From contig NZ_VIWU01000001.1 in assembly GCF_007994075.1 (NCBI RefSeq), positions 4,774,001 to 4,838,000 of the forward strand: DNA of 64,000 nucleotides, in the 5' to 3' direction. The stretch is from Pseudonocardia hierapolitana. GTDB taxonomy: Bacteria > Actinomycetota > Actinomycetes > Mycobacteriales > Pseudonocardiaceae. Positions 33,754 to 41,780 of the stretch are shown here, one piece after another. The position numbers and the translations under genes were made by a program. The number at the start of each line of letters is the position of its first letter. Position 1 is the first letter of the stretch. The notes beneath the pieces are model-generated. The model worked only from the letters and a program-made list of their open reading frames with translations. It searched no databases and was not told the origin of the DNA.

Positions 33754-35946
33754 ATGTCGATCCCCGCGGGATGGTCCGCCCAGAAACTCGCGGAGTTCCT
33801 GGCGGCGGTGTCGTCGTTCGCCACGGAGGCCGCGGCCGTGGAGGGCGCGGTCGAGCGGGTGGCGGAGTCGCTCGGCGCCGAGGTCGCGGCGATCGTGTCG
33901 GGCGCCGCTGTCGTCGCGGCCATCGGCTATCCGGAGGGCGCCACCCCCGTCGCCGAGCTCGCCGCGGTTGCCGGGGGACAGCGCGCCGAGCTCGCGGTTC
34001 CCGGCGCGGGGAGCTGCCCGGCCACCGTCGTGCCGCTCGAGCATCCGGCGGGCGCGCGCCTGGTGGTCGCGCGGTCGGGTCCGGATCAACTGAGCGCCGA
34101 CGAGCTCGGGCTCCTGCACGCCATGGCGCGCGTGACGTCGATGACCCTGCGGATGCTCCGCTATCTCGACGACGAGCGCTCCCTGCGCAAGGAGAGCCAG
34201 CGGCAGAGCGCCGAGAACGCCCACCTGCTCGCGACCCTGAGCGGCCACCAGGCGCTGCTCGAGCGGCTCGCCGACGAGCAGGCCGCGCTGCGCCGGGTGG
34301 CCACCCTCGTCGCCCGCCAGCCGGAGCCGGAACAGGTGCTCGCCAGCGTCACGGAGGAGGTCGGGCGGCTGCTGCGAGCGGGCCTGACGCAGATGCTCCG
34401 GTTCGACGCCGCCGGGGAGACGACGGCGACGGCGACGGCGACGGTGGTGGCCGGCTGGACCGACCCGGACGTGCGTGGCCGGGAGATCGTGCTCGGCAGC
34501 AGGCTCGCGGTGGACGGTGACGCGCTCGCGGGCCTCGTCCTCCGCGAGCGCCGTGCCACCCGCATGAACCGCGGATCGCTCCCGGTGGGCGGACCGATCG
34601 CCGACCACATCCGCCGGTGCGGGCTCCGCTCGGCGACCGCGAGTCCCATCGAGGTCGAGGGACGGCTCTGGGGCGTGATGATCGCCGGCTGGCCCGCCGC
34701 CGAGCCGCCCGCGGACGCGGAGTCGCGCATCGCCGAGTTCGCGCGGCTCGTCGCCACGTCGATCTCGAACGCGCACGCGCGGGCCGAGGTCGTGCGGCTC
34801 GCCGACGAGCAGGCGGCGCTGCGCCGGGTGGCGACGCTCGTGGCCAAGGGGGGGCGACCCGGCGTCATCTTCGCGAGCGTGGCTGAGGAGATAGCCCGGA
34901 TCCCGCACGTCGACGGCGGGTTCGTGGTGCGCTTCGAGCGCGACGACACGCTGACGGTCGTCGCGAGCAGCAGCCGCGTCGACGTCCCGATGCAGGTGGG
35001 CTCGACATGGCCGCTGGAGGGCGACAGCGTGGCCGCGACGGTGTTCCGCACGGGCCGTCCCGCCCGCATGGACAGCTACCGCGGCGCGTCCGGGCCGATC
35101 GTGGAGGCGCTACCGGACGTCGACGTCTCGGCCGTGGGGGCTCCGATCGTCATCGGGGACCGTCTCTGGGGAGCCGCGACCGCGATGTCCGCGCCCCGGA
35201 CCGGGCTGCCGTCCGACGCCGGTGGGATCAGCCTGACCGGGCTGCCCGCGGAGGCCGAGGACCGCATCGCCAAGTTCGCGGACCTGCTGGCGATCGCGAT
35301 CTCCAACGCGGACGCCCGCGCGCAGCTCACCGCCTCGCGGGCACGCGTGGTGGCCGCGTCGGACGACGCCAGGCGGCGACTCGAACGGAACCTGCACGAC
35401 GGGGTCCAGCAGGGGCTCGTGTCGCTGGCGCTCGGGCTGCGGGAGGTGGAGTCGATGGCGCCTGCCGATCCGCCCGAGCTGACGGCAGCGATCGGGCGGA
35501 TCGTCGACGGCCTGACCGCGGTGCTCGACGAGCTCCGCGAGATCTCCCGCGGCCTGCACCCGGCGATCCTGTCCGAGGGTGGTCTCGCGTACGCGCTGCG
35601 GTCGCTCGCCCGGCGATCCGCGGTGCCCACCACGCTCAACATGCGCGTGTCCGGGCGGCTGCCGGAACGGATCGAGGTACCCGCCTACTACGTCGTGTCG
35701 GAGGCGCTCACGAACGCCGCGAAACACGCGCAGGCGTCGGAGGTGGACATCGACGTCGCCTCGACGAACGGGATGGCGCGGATCGCCGTGCGCGACGACG
35801 GCGTGGGCGGGGCGGACATCGGACGCGGTTCGGGGCTGATCGGCCTCGTCGACCGCGTGGAGGCGGCAGGCGGGGAGTTCACGATCATCAGCCCCCCGGG
35901 GAAGGGCACGTCGCTGTTCGCCACGTTCCCGCTCGCGCAGCAGTGA
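33754..35946 (+). CDS. GAF-domain sensor histidine kinase (HisKA_3 type)
   Basis: A 730-residue soluble kinase. An N-terminal region of about 130 residues is followed by a helical stretch and two GAF domains (about 180-345 and 350-525), each introduced by the same linker LADEQAALRRVATLVA, which indicates an internal duplication. The dimerisation/phosphoacceptor domain has His548 in LHDGVQQG, and the ATPase domain shows SEALTNAAKHA and VRDDGVGG. It has no membrane helix. It is coupled to the FIST gene; no response regulator is adjacent, although an orphan one lies at 27735. Confidence 0.93.
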   Translation: MSIPAGWSAQKLAEFLAAVSSFATEAAAVEGAVERVAESLGAEVAAIVSGAAVVAAIGYPEGATPVAELAAVAGGQRAELAVPGAGSCPATVVPLEHPAGARLVVARSGPDQLSADELGLLHAMARVTSMTLRMLRYLDDERSLRKESQRQSAENAHLLATLSGHQALLERLADEQAALRRVATLVARQPEPEQVLASVTEEVGRLLRAGLTQMLRFDAAGETTATATATVVAGWTDPDVRGREIVLGSRLAVDGDALAGLVLRERRATRMNRGSLPVGGPIADHIRRCGLRSATASPIEVEGRLWGVMIAGWPAAEPPADAESRIAEFARLVATSISNAHARAEVVRLADEQAALRRVATLVAKGGRPGVIFASVAEEIARIPHVDGGFVVRFERDDTLTVVASSSRVDVPMQVGSTWPLEGDSVAATVFRTGRPARMDSYRGASGPIVEALPDVDVSAVGAPIVIGDRLWGAATAMSAPRTGLPSDAGGISLTGLPAEAEDRIAKFADLLAIAISNADARAQLTASRARVVAASDDARRRLERNLHDGVQQGLVSLALGLREVESMAPADPPELTAAIGRIVDGLTAVLDELREISRGLHPAILSEGGLAYALRSLARRSAVPTTLNMRVSGRLPERIEVPAYYVVSEALTNAAKHAQASEVDIDVASTNGMARIAVRDDGVGGADIGRGSGLIGLVDRVEAAGGEFTIISPPGKGTSLFATFPLAQQ

Positions 35947-35955
35947 CCCGCCACC

Positions 35956-36657
35956 TCAGTGCGCGACGACGTGATCCACCAGCCCGTACGCCTGTGCCTC
36001 CGCCGCGGTGAACCAGCGGTCCCGGTCGGAGTCGGCGATGATCGTCTCGACGGCCTGGCCGGTGTGGCGGGCGGTGAGCTCGGCGATCTCGTGCTTCATC
36101 TCCGCGTACACGCCGGCCCGGATCGCCACGTCGGTGGTCCGGCCGCCGCTGCCGGCGGAGGGCCTGCGCATGAGGACGCGGGCGTGCGGCAGGGCGTAGC
36201 GCTTGCCGACCGCGCCCGCCGAGAGCAGGAACTGGCCCGTCGAAGCGGTGATCCCGACGGCCCACGTGGCGACGTCGGGGCGGATCAGCCGCATCGTGTC
36301 GTAGACGGCCATGCCCGCGGTGACCGAGCCGCCCGCCGAGTTGATGTACATGGCGATGTCGCGCTCCGGGTCCCGCGCTGCGAGCAGGAGCAGCTGCTCC
36401 ACGACCAGGTTGGCGACCTCGTCGTCGATCTCGCGGCCGATGAAGACGATCCGCTGCTCGAGCAGCTCGTCCAGCAGCGGGTCGGCGCCCGGCGGGAACG
36501 CGACCTCGGTGTGCACGAACGGTCCGCCCACCGGCGGCCGTGGCTGCGCCGGGGGCGGCGTCGGTTGGCGGGGTGGCTCCGGTGGGTAGGGCGGGTAGGG
36601 CGGGTACGGCGGCGGGACGGGTGGCCGCGGGTGGTGCACGGCGTCCTGGATCGGCAT
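35956..36657 (-). CDS. ClpP-like protein with Pro-rich N-terminus and a lost catalytic His
   Basis: A 233-residue ClpP-fold protein. Residues 10-45 are a Pro/Tyr-rich extension not found in housekeeping ClpP. The body has EVANLVVEQLLLL and YINSAGGSVTAGMAVYDT, the nucleophile Ser139 in GITASTGQ, and the Asp region DSDRDRWFTA. However, the MIHQP block that carries the catalytic His reads LMRRP here, with Arg164 (codon CGC) in the His place. This predicts little or no peptidase activity, as in ClpR-type subunits. A second, normal clpP locus would be expected elsewhere. It is divergent from phoX. Confidence 0.88.
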   Translation of the reverse strand: MPIQDAVHHPRPPVPPPYPPYPPYPPEPPRQPTPPPAQPRPPVGGPFVHTEVAFPPGADPLLDELLEQRIVFIGREIDDEVANLVVEQLLLLAARDPERDIAMYINSAGGSVTAGMAVYDTMRLIRPDVATWAVGITASTGQFLLSAGAVGKRYALPHARVLMRRPSAGSGGRTTDVAIRAGVYAEMKHEIAELTARHTGQAVETIIADSDRDRWFTAAEAQAYGLVDHVVAH

Positions 36658-36866
36658 GGGGTTTCCTCTCGTCGGCGTGCCCCGACGCTAGGCCGGAGCC
36701 CCACCGGTGGGACGGTGTGTTCGCTGTCGGCCGCGGTGTTCGCCGAGGGTGAGCAACGCCTCGTCGCCCGGTCGGCCCGTTCACGTCTGTTCCACCTGGG
36801 GGCCATCGGGCACTCGCCGGGAGTGCCTAGGGTCGGCCCGTTCCCCGAACTCCCCTGGAGGATGAC

Positions 36867-38963
36867 GTGGCCCAGCCGCGCCCGTCCGGCCGCATCCCGC
36901 TCCCGCTGCTCACCAAGGTCCACGGTGGCCGGCAGGGCCTCACCTGCCGGTACCGCTGCGCCAACGCGTGCGCCCACGACGAGCCCAACACCTCGGACAA
37001 CGAGTACTTCGGCGACGTGCTGGCGCGCGCGGTCAGCCGCCGCGGCGTGCTGCGGGCCGGCGCCGTCCTGACCCTTGCCGCCGGCACCACCACGGCCCTC
37101 GCGGCGTGCTCCCCCGGAGCCGAGAGCACGGAGGCCGAGGCCGCGCCGGGCGGCCCGCGCGGCCTCGATTTCGAGCCGGTGGCCCCCAACACCACCGACG
37201 CGGTCACGCTGCCGCCCGGCTACGAGAGCAACGTCGTGATCCGGTGGGGCGACCCGGTCGTGCCCGGCGCGCCCGCGTTCGACTTCGACAACCAGACGGC
37301 GGAGGCGCAGGCCGCCCAGTTCGGCTACAACAACGACTTCTGCGGGCTGCTGCCGCTGCGTGGCCCGGGCGAGCGGTACCTGATGTTCTCGAACCACGAG
37401 TACACGATCGAACCGCTGATGTTCCGCGGCTACGACCCGGCCGACCCGACCGAGGAGCAGTGCCGCATCGGGCTCGCGGCCCACGGCCTGACCGTGATCG
37501 TCGTGGAGCGCGACCGCGGCAGCGGGCGGATCACGCCCGTGCTCGACCCGCAGTACAACCGCCGCTACACCGGCACGTCGGAGTTCGTGCTCGACGGCCC
37601 GGCCGCAGGCTCGGACTGGTTGAGGACCTCCGCCGACCCCACCGGCACCCGCGTGCTCGGCACGTTCAACAACTGCTCGGGCGGCGTCACCCCGTGGGGC
37701 ACCTTCCTGTCCGGCGAGGAGAACTTCAACGGGTACTTCGCCAACGCCTCGTCGGTGACCGAGCCGGTGGCGGCGGACCGTCTCGCGCGGTACGGCGTCG
37801 AGGAGGCGGCCACCGAGCGGCTGTGGGAGCGGTTCGAGTCCCGCTTCGACGTGGCCCAGGAGCCGAACGAGGTCAACCGCTTCGGCTGGGTCGTCGAGGT
37901 CGACCCGCTCGACCCGGCGGCCCCGCCCGTCAAGCACACCGCGCTCGGCCGGTTCAAGCACGAGGGCGCCACCATCCGGCTCGCCTCCGACCGGCGGGTG
38001 GTCGCGTACATGGGCGACGACGAGCGGTTCGACTACGTCTACAAGTACGTCTCCGACGAGCCGATGGCCGAGGGCGAGACCCGGGCCGCGCGCGAGCACA
38101 ACCGCACGCTGCTCACCCACGGCACGCTCTACGTCGCCCGGTTCACCGGCTCGAGCCCGGCAGGCGAGATCGACGGCAGTGGCAAGCTCCCCGCCGACGG
38201 CACGTTCGACGGGCGCGGCGAGTGGATCCCGCTCGCGGCGGGCGACCGGTCCTTCGTCGACGGCATGACCGCCGCCGAGGTCTACGTCTTCACCCGCGAG
38301 GCGGCCGACAAGGCGGGCGCCACCAAGATGGACCGGCCCGAGGACATCGAGGCCAACCCGCGGACCGGCAACGTCTACATCGCGCTCACCAACAACTCCG
38401 ACCGCGGCAAGGCCGACGCCACCCGCACCGAGGGACCGGACGAGGCGAACCCGCGCGTCGACAACAAGCACGGGCACGTCATCGAGCTGATCGAGGAGGG
38501 GGACGACCCCACCGCCACGGCGTTCGGCTGGTCGATCCTGCTCGTCTGCGGCGACCCGAACGACCCGAACACCTACTTCGGCGGGTTCGACAAGACCCAG
38601 GTCAGCCCGATCACCTCGCCGGACAACCTCGCCTTCGACCCCTACGGCAACCTCTGGATCTCCACCGACTCCGGCCAGGCCCTGCAGATCAACGACGGCC
38701 TCTACGCCGTGTCGCTGGAGGGGGAGACGCGCGGGCGGACCACGCTCTTCGCGAGCGTGCCGGTGGGTGCCGAGTGCTGCGGCCCGGTCGTCACGGAGAA
38801 CTTCGTGCTGATCTCGCCGCAGCACCCGGGCGACCTCGACGACGCGAGCCCCGACGCCCCCGCGAGCACCTGGCCCGACGGCCCCGGCGCCCAGCCCCGC
38901 CCGTCGGTGGTGAACATCTGGCGGACGGGCCGAGCGGGCCAGCCGGGCCGCATCGGCGCGTAG
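36867..38963 (+). CDS. PhoX-family (DUF839) secreted phosphatase
   Basis: A 698-residue protein of the PhoX/DUF839 family, calcium-dependent alkaline phosphatases exported by Tat. A soluble lead of about 55 residues is followed by a twin-Arg motif at residues 58-59 (SRRGVLRAG) and a hydrophobic segment ending in LAAC. Family blocks include FGYNNDFCG, LMFSNHEYTIEPLMF, GTFNNCSGGVTPWGTFLSGEEN and PEDIEANPRTGNVYIALTNN. GTG 36867 follows GGAGGA. The role is phosphate scavenging; no PHO box could be recognised. A hairpin follows 5 bases after the stop. Confidence 0.92.
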   Translation: MAQPRPSGRIPLPLLTKVHGGRQGLTCRYRCANACAHDEPNTSDNEYFGDVLARAVSRRGVLRAGAVLTLAAGTTTALAACSPGAESTEAEAAPGGPRGLDFEPVAPNTTDAVTLPPGYESNVVIRWGDPVVPGAPAFDFDNQTAEAQAAQFGYNNDFCGLLPLRGPGERYLMFSNHEYTIEPLMFRGYDPADPTEEQCRIGLAAHGLTVIVVERDRGSGRITPVLDPQYNRRYTGTSEFVLDGPAAGSDWLRTSADPTGTRVLGTFNNCSGGVTPWGTFLSGEENFNGYFANASSVTEPVAADRLARYGVEEAATERLWERFESRFDVAQEPNEVNRFGWVVEVDPLDPAAPPVKHTALGRFKHEGATIRLASDRRVVAYMGDDERFDYVYKYVSDEPMAEGETRAAREHNRTLLTHGTLYVARFTGSSPAGEIDGSGKLPADGTFDGRGEWIPLAAGDRSFVDGMTAAEVYVFTREAADKAGATKMDRPEDIEANPRTGNVYIALTNNSDRGKADATRTEGPDEANPRVDNKHGHVIELIEEGDDPTATAFGWSILLVCGDPNDPNTYFGGFDKTQVSPITSPDNLAFDPYGNLWISTDSGQALQINDGLYAVSLEGETRGRTTLFASVPVGAECCGPVVTENFVLISPQHPGDLDDASPDAPASTWPDGPGAQPRPSVVNIWRTGRAGQPGRIGA

Positions 38964-38968
38964 GCGAT

Positions 38969-39022
38969 GTCAGCAAAGCCACTTTCATGACCTCTGGCGT
39001 CGTGAAAAGTGGCTTTGCTGAC
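38969..39022. repeat. Long hairpin between convergent genes
   Basis: Left arm 38969-38987 and right arm 39003-39022 pair over 19 bases with a single-base bulge; the loop is 15 bases. It starts 5 bases after the PhoX stop and ends 11 bases before the stop of the next, convergent gene. It probably acts as a two-way terminator. The arm sequence (GCAAAGCCACTTT) recalls dispersed palindromes in Amycolatopsis-type genomes. Confidence 0.75.
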
Positions 39023-39033
39023 GTTCGCGGGGG

Positions 39034-39804
39034 CTACGAGCAGCGGTCGACCAGGGGGGCGCCACCCGCGCCTGCGCCCCGCTTGAACGAGATGTGCACG
39101 TGGTCGTAGTGGTTCTCGGTGATCCCGCCGCGGTCGGCCATGCGCTCCCAGCCGTCGCCGTAGTTGACCCGCTGCTTCCAGATCACGTAGTCGACGCCGA
39201 GCTCGTCCTTGTTGGCCAGGGCGCACTTGGCGATCCGGTCGCCCTTCTCGCCGCGGACCATGAGGTCGAGCGCCAGCCCGCGCGGGTGGTCGGAGGCGCG
39301 GGCCCGCTGGGCAACGCCGATCAGGTCGGGCTCGTCGTAGAGGCAGGCGAGGAAGCGCGCCGCGCTGCGCACCCACGGCTTGACGCGGCCGAGGTCGCTG
39401 AGGTCGGCGTCGCAGTTCGCCGCCGCCTGCCGCTCCGCGAGCTCGCGCGCCTCCTCGTACAGGCCGGCGGCCTTCACGAGGTCCGATACGTCGAGCTCGG
39501 GTGGCACGGGCTCGTGGGTGGCGGTCACGGGGACGATGCTCGCGATCATCCGCACGTCGTCGGTCTCCGCGGCCGCGGCCGACAGGTAGGTGTCCTCGGC
39601 GACGGCCGATGCGGCCGGGGTGCTCACCACAGGCACGGTCACGACGAGGGCTCCGCCCGCCGCGGCTGCTGCCGCCATCCCGTTGCGCACGGCGGACTCC
39701 CGCGGCGCGCGGTGGCGCGCCGGACGAGGGGCCTGCGCACCGGCCGCGCTCGCGAGGGGGCGCGGGTGCGCGTTCCGGCCGCCGGGGGAGCGGTGCCGAG
39801 ACAC
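39034..39804 (-). CDS. Secreted protein with M15-like (ARB_07466-type) C-terminal domain, paralogue 1
   Basis: A 256-residue protein. N-terminal positive region (MSRHRSPGGRNAH), hydrophobic segment at about 43-68 (export signal), a helical middle, and a C-terminal domain of about 120 residues. That domain has SDHPRGLALDLMV and HYDHVHISF; the His, Asp and His of SDH...ALD...HVH match the zinc ligands of M15-type D,D-carboxypeptidases. Cell-wall hydrolysis is an inference. A paralogue lies immediately upstream. GTG 39804 follows AAGGCAGG. Confidence 0.8.
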   Translation of the reverse strand: MSRHRSPGGRNAHPRPLASAAGAQAPRPARHRAPRESAVRNGMAAAAAAGGALVVTVPVVSTPAASAVAEDTYLSAAAAETDDVRMIASIVPVTATHEPVPPELDVSDLVKAAGLYEEARELAERQAAANCDADLSDLGRVKPWVRSAARFLACLYDEPDLIGVAQRARASDHPRGLALDLMVRGEKGDRIAKCALANKDELGVDYVIWKQRVNYGDGWERMADRGGITENHYDHVHISFKRGAGAGGAPLVDRCS

Positions 39805-39939
39805 GACCTGCCTTCCGGACCGCGCGACCCGTGCGGGCTATCGGGGGATCTGCCTGCAGGGGAGCCGGGACGCGCGTCGGTCCGGCGCACACGATAGCGG
39901 ATCGGTCACGGACCGAAACCAGCCATCACCCTCCGTGTG

Positions 39940-40767
39940 TCAGCAGCCGCGCATCGTGCCGCCGCCCGCGCCTCGGTTGAAGGAGATGTGCACGTGGTCG
40001 AAGTGGTTCGCGGTGGCGCCGCCGCGGTCCTCCATTGGCTTCCAGCCGTTGCCGTGGTTGATCCGCTGGCGCCAGATCACGTACTTGATGCCGAGGGCGT
40101 CCATGTTCTCCAGCGCGCAGGCGGCGAGCCGGTCGCCGGTGGCCCGGTTGACCATGAAGTCGACGGCAAGGCCGCCCGGGTGGTCGGACGTGCCGGCGCG
40201 TCCGGCCACCCCGTGCATCGCAGGCTGGCCGAAGGTGCAGCCGAGCTGCACGGCGGCCGTGCGCACGTTCGACTTGACGGCACCGAGGCTCGACGTGGGC
40301 AAGTCGCAGCTCACCGGTCCGCGCGCGGCTTCGGCGGCGGCGCGCTCCGCAGCGGCCTTCGCCTCGGCCGCAGCCTTGGCCTCGGCGGCGGCCTGCTCGG
40401 CTGCGCGCGCGACCTCCTGCTCCGCGAGCTGCGCGGCCTTCACGAGCCCGGCCGCGTCGGCGATCTCCGGTTCCGGGTCGACCAGCTGGACGGCCGTCTC
40501 GAAGACCCCGGTGACCGGGTCGTCGTCCGGGCTCGCTTGTGCGACCGGCACGACTGCCGCGTCGGGACGCGTCTCCGGTTCGGGTGCTGCGCCGCCGACC
40601 AGCGAGAACGCACTGCCGGTTACGGCGACGGCGGCGGCACCCCGCCGAAGCGGGGTCGGTACGGACCGCAGCGCGCTCGCACTCGCTCGTCGACGGCGGT
40701 GGGGGGCCACCACGGTGAGCGGGTGCTGGTGCGCGCCTCGGCCCCGGGGGGAGCGATGCCGAGCCAC
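39940..40767 (-). CDS. Secreted protein with M15-like (ARB_07466-type) C-terminal domain, paralogue 2
   Basis: A 275-residue paralogue of the gene at 39034-39804. Same N-terminus (MARHRSPRGRGAH), an Ala-rich coiled-coil-like middle (about 115-165, many AAEAKAAAE repeats) and the same C-terminal domain with SDHPGGLAVDFMV, YVIWRQRI and HFDHVHISF. The putative zinc ligands are retained. The identical leader (AAGGCAGGTC before the GTG) shows that both copies derive from a duplication that included the start region. It may process peptidoglycan outside the cell. Confidence 0.8.
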   Translation of the reverse strand: MARHRSPRGRGAHQHPLTVVAPHRRRRASASALRSVPTPLRRGAAAVAVTGSAFSLVGGAAPEPETRPDAAVVPVAQASPDDDPVTGVFETAVQLVDPEPEIADAAGLVKAAQLAEQEVARAAEQAAAEAKAAAEAKAAAERAAAEAARGPVSCDLPTSSLGAVKSNVRTAAVQLGCTFGQPAMHGVAGRAGTSDHPGGLAVDFMVNRATGDRLAACALENMDALGIKYVIWRQRINHGNGWKPMEDRGGATANHFDHVHISFNRGAGGGTMRGC

Positions 40768-41108
40768 GACCTGCCTTTCAGATCGACGGCCCGGTAAGGA
40801 CGTCCGGCTTCGGGGGTGCCGGCGGGTGGGGAGTCCCGTGTCCTTTTCGTGACCGTGCCGTCATGGATCCGAGAGGCAACGTAAGCAACCTGCGAGATCG
40901 TCGCACGTCAGAGGCCTGTCGGATCGGACGAGAGCGCGGCAGCTAGCGACGAGCGGTGCGCCTTTTGCCCCGTTCGGGGGAGCCGGAGCCGGTCATCGGT
41001 GGGCGCCGCCGCTCCGGCTCTCGCAAGTCGCCAACCGGTGCCGCTCACCGACATCAGCGGGCGGATGAGCGCGGATCTCGAGGTCTGGATGACCCGGATG
41101 GGTGCCGG
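40768..41108. other. Intergenic region upstream of the secreted paralogue
   Basis: 341 bases without a gene. It holds a perfect 10-base inverted repeat, GAGCCGGAGC at 40980-40989 and its complement at 41011-41020, with a 21-base loop. I compared the part next to 40767 with the c-di-AMP (ydaO) riboswitch pattern that often precedes such cell-wall genes and did not find it. Nothing else is recognised. Confidence 0.5.
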
Positions 41109-41309
41109 TTACGTGTCTGAACCGCGCTCACGCAGCTCGCGGAGCTGGCGGCGGATGTCCTCGAGGTCCCACTTGTAGTAGCCGGACGGCAGTACCAGCG
41201 TCGGCTCGAGCTGGCCGGTCCTGGCGTAGTGGGCCAGCGTGCGACGGGAGATGCCCAGCGCGCGGGCGGCCTCGCCGGTCGAGAGCAGCCGCTCGGCACG
41301 GTCGGGCAT
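41109..41309 (-). CDS. Small helix-turn-helix protein (BldC/MerR-like)
   Basis: A 66-residue protein made almost only of a MerR-type winged helix: LLSTGEAARALGISRRTLAHYARTG, then a wing with LPSGYYKWDLEDIRRQL. The size and architecture match BldC and AlpA/excisionase-like proteins, which lack an effector domain. I prefer the ATG at 41309; an in-frame GTG at 41345 would add 12 residues. It is divergent from a small Cys-containing gene, and 9-bp direct repeats lie between them, the type of site BldC proteins bind. Confidence 0.8.
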   Translation of the reverse strand: MPDRAERLLSTGEAARALGISRRTLAHYARTGQLEPTLVLPSGYYKWDLEDIRRQLRELRERGSDT

Positions 41310-41359
41310 TCGACGACGGTATGTGCCCACCCCGCGCGAACCCACCGATCTCGCCCGGT

Positions 41360-41406
41360 TTGCTGACTACTCCCGCCTTGCTCACTTTGCTCACTTTCGC
41401 TAGGTT
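41360..41406 (+). promoter_or_regulatory. 9-bp direct repeats and promoter upstream of the small Cys-protein gene
   Basis: TTGCTCACT occurs twice in immediate tandem (41378-41386, 41387-41395), and TTGCTGACT lies at 41360-41368, exactly two repeat lengths upstream. A promoter fits here: TTGCTC at 41378-41383, a 17-base spacer, TAGGTT at 41401-41406. The repeats overlap the -35 region. Binding by the adjacent HTH protein is inferred from the BldC mode of binding direct repeats. Confidence 0.55.
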
Positions 41407-41498
41407 GGATGTCGCCTTGAAAGCGTGGCGGCCCTCGGCTGGTGCGGGCACACCGGCCGAGGGCCTCGATCCGACCTGGAGAAAGCAGGTGCGGACCA

Positions 41499-41780
41499 GT
41501 GCTGGACGTTATCGGACCGTCGGGGATCGCGGGGCAGCTGGCGCGCATGCCGGACGTCGTGGCGCGGCTGCTGGCCGAGCACGTACCCGACCGGAAGGGG
41601 CGCTGCCGCGGGTGTGGCTTCCCCGGTACGGGCACGCCGCACGTCCCGTCGCCGTGCGCCCTGTGGCTCGTCGCCGAGGCCGCGAGCCGGATCGCGCGGC
41701 ACGGTCACGACGGCTCCCGGCCGATGGCGGAGGCCCTCACACGCCGTTTGGTCCCGCGCCTCCCGGGCCGCGCAGGCTAG
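41499..41780 (+). CDS. Small Cys/His protein, possible zinc-binding
   Basis: A 93-residue protein with Cys36-x2-Cys39 (RCRGCGFPG), His48 and Cys53 in a pattern that can hold one zinc ion. Similar short proteins with a GRCxxC...CxL core are common and uncharacterised in actinobacteria. It starts at GTG 41499 after a purine-rich AGGTG; an ATG frame start at 41442 is less likely. The promoter at 41378-41406 serves it. Function unknown. Confidence 0.6.
   Translation: MLDVIGPSGIAGQLARMPDVVARLLAEHVPDRKGRCRGCGFPGTGTPHVPSPCALWLVAEAASRIARHGHDGSRPMAEALTRRLVPRLPGRAG

Noticed and set aside
40768..40940. c-di-AMP (ydaO) riboswitch upstream of the secreted M15-like gene
   Set aside because: Such genes often carry one, but the conserved riboswitch blocks were not found in the leader.
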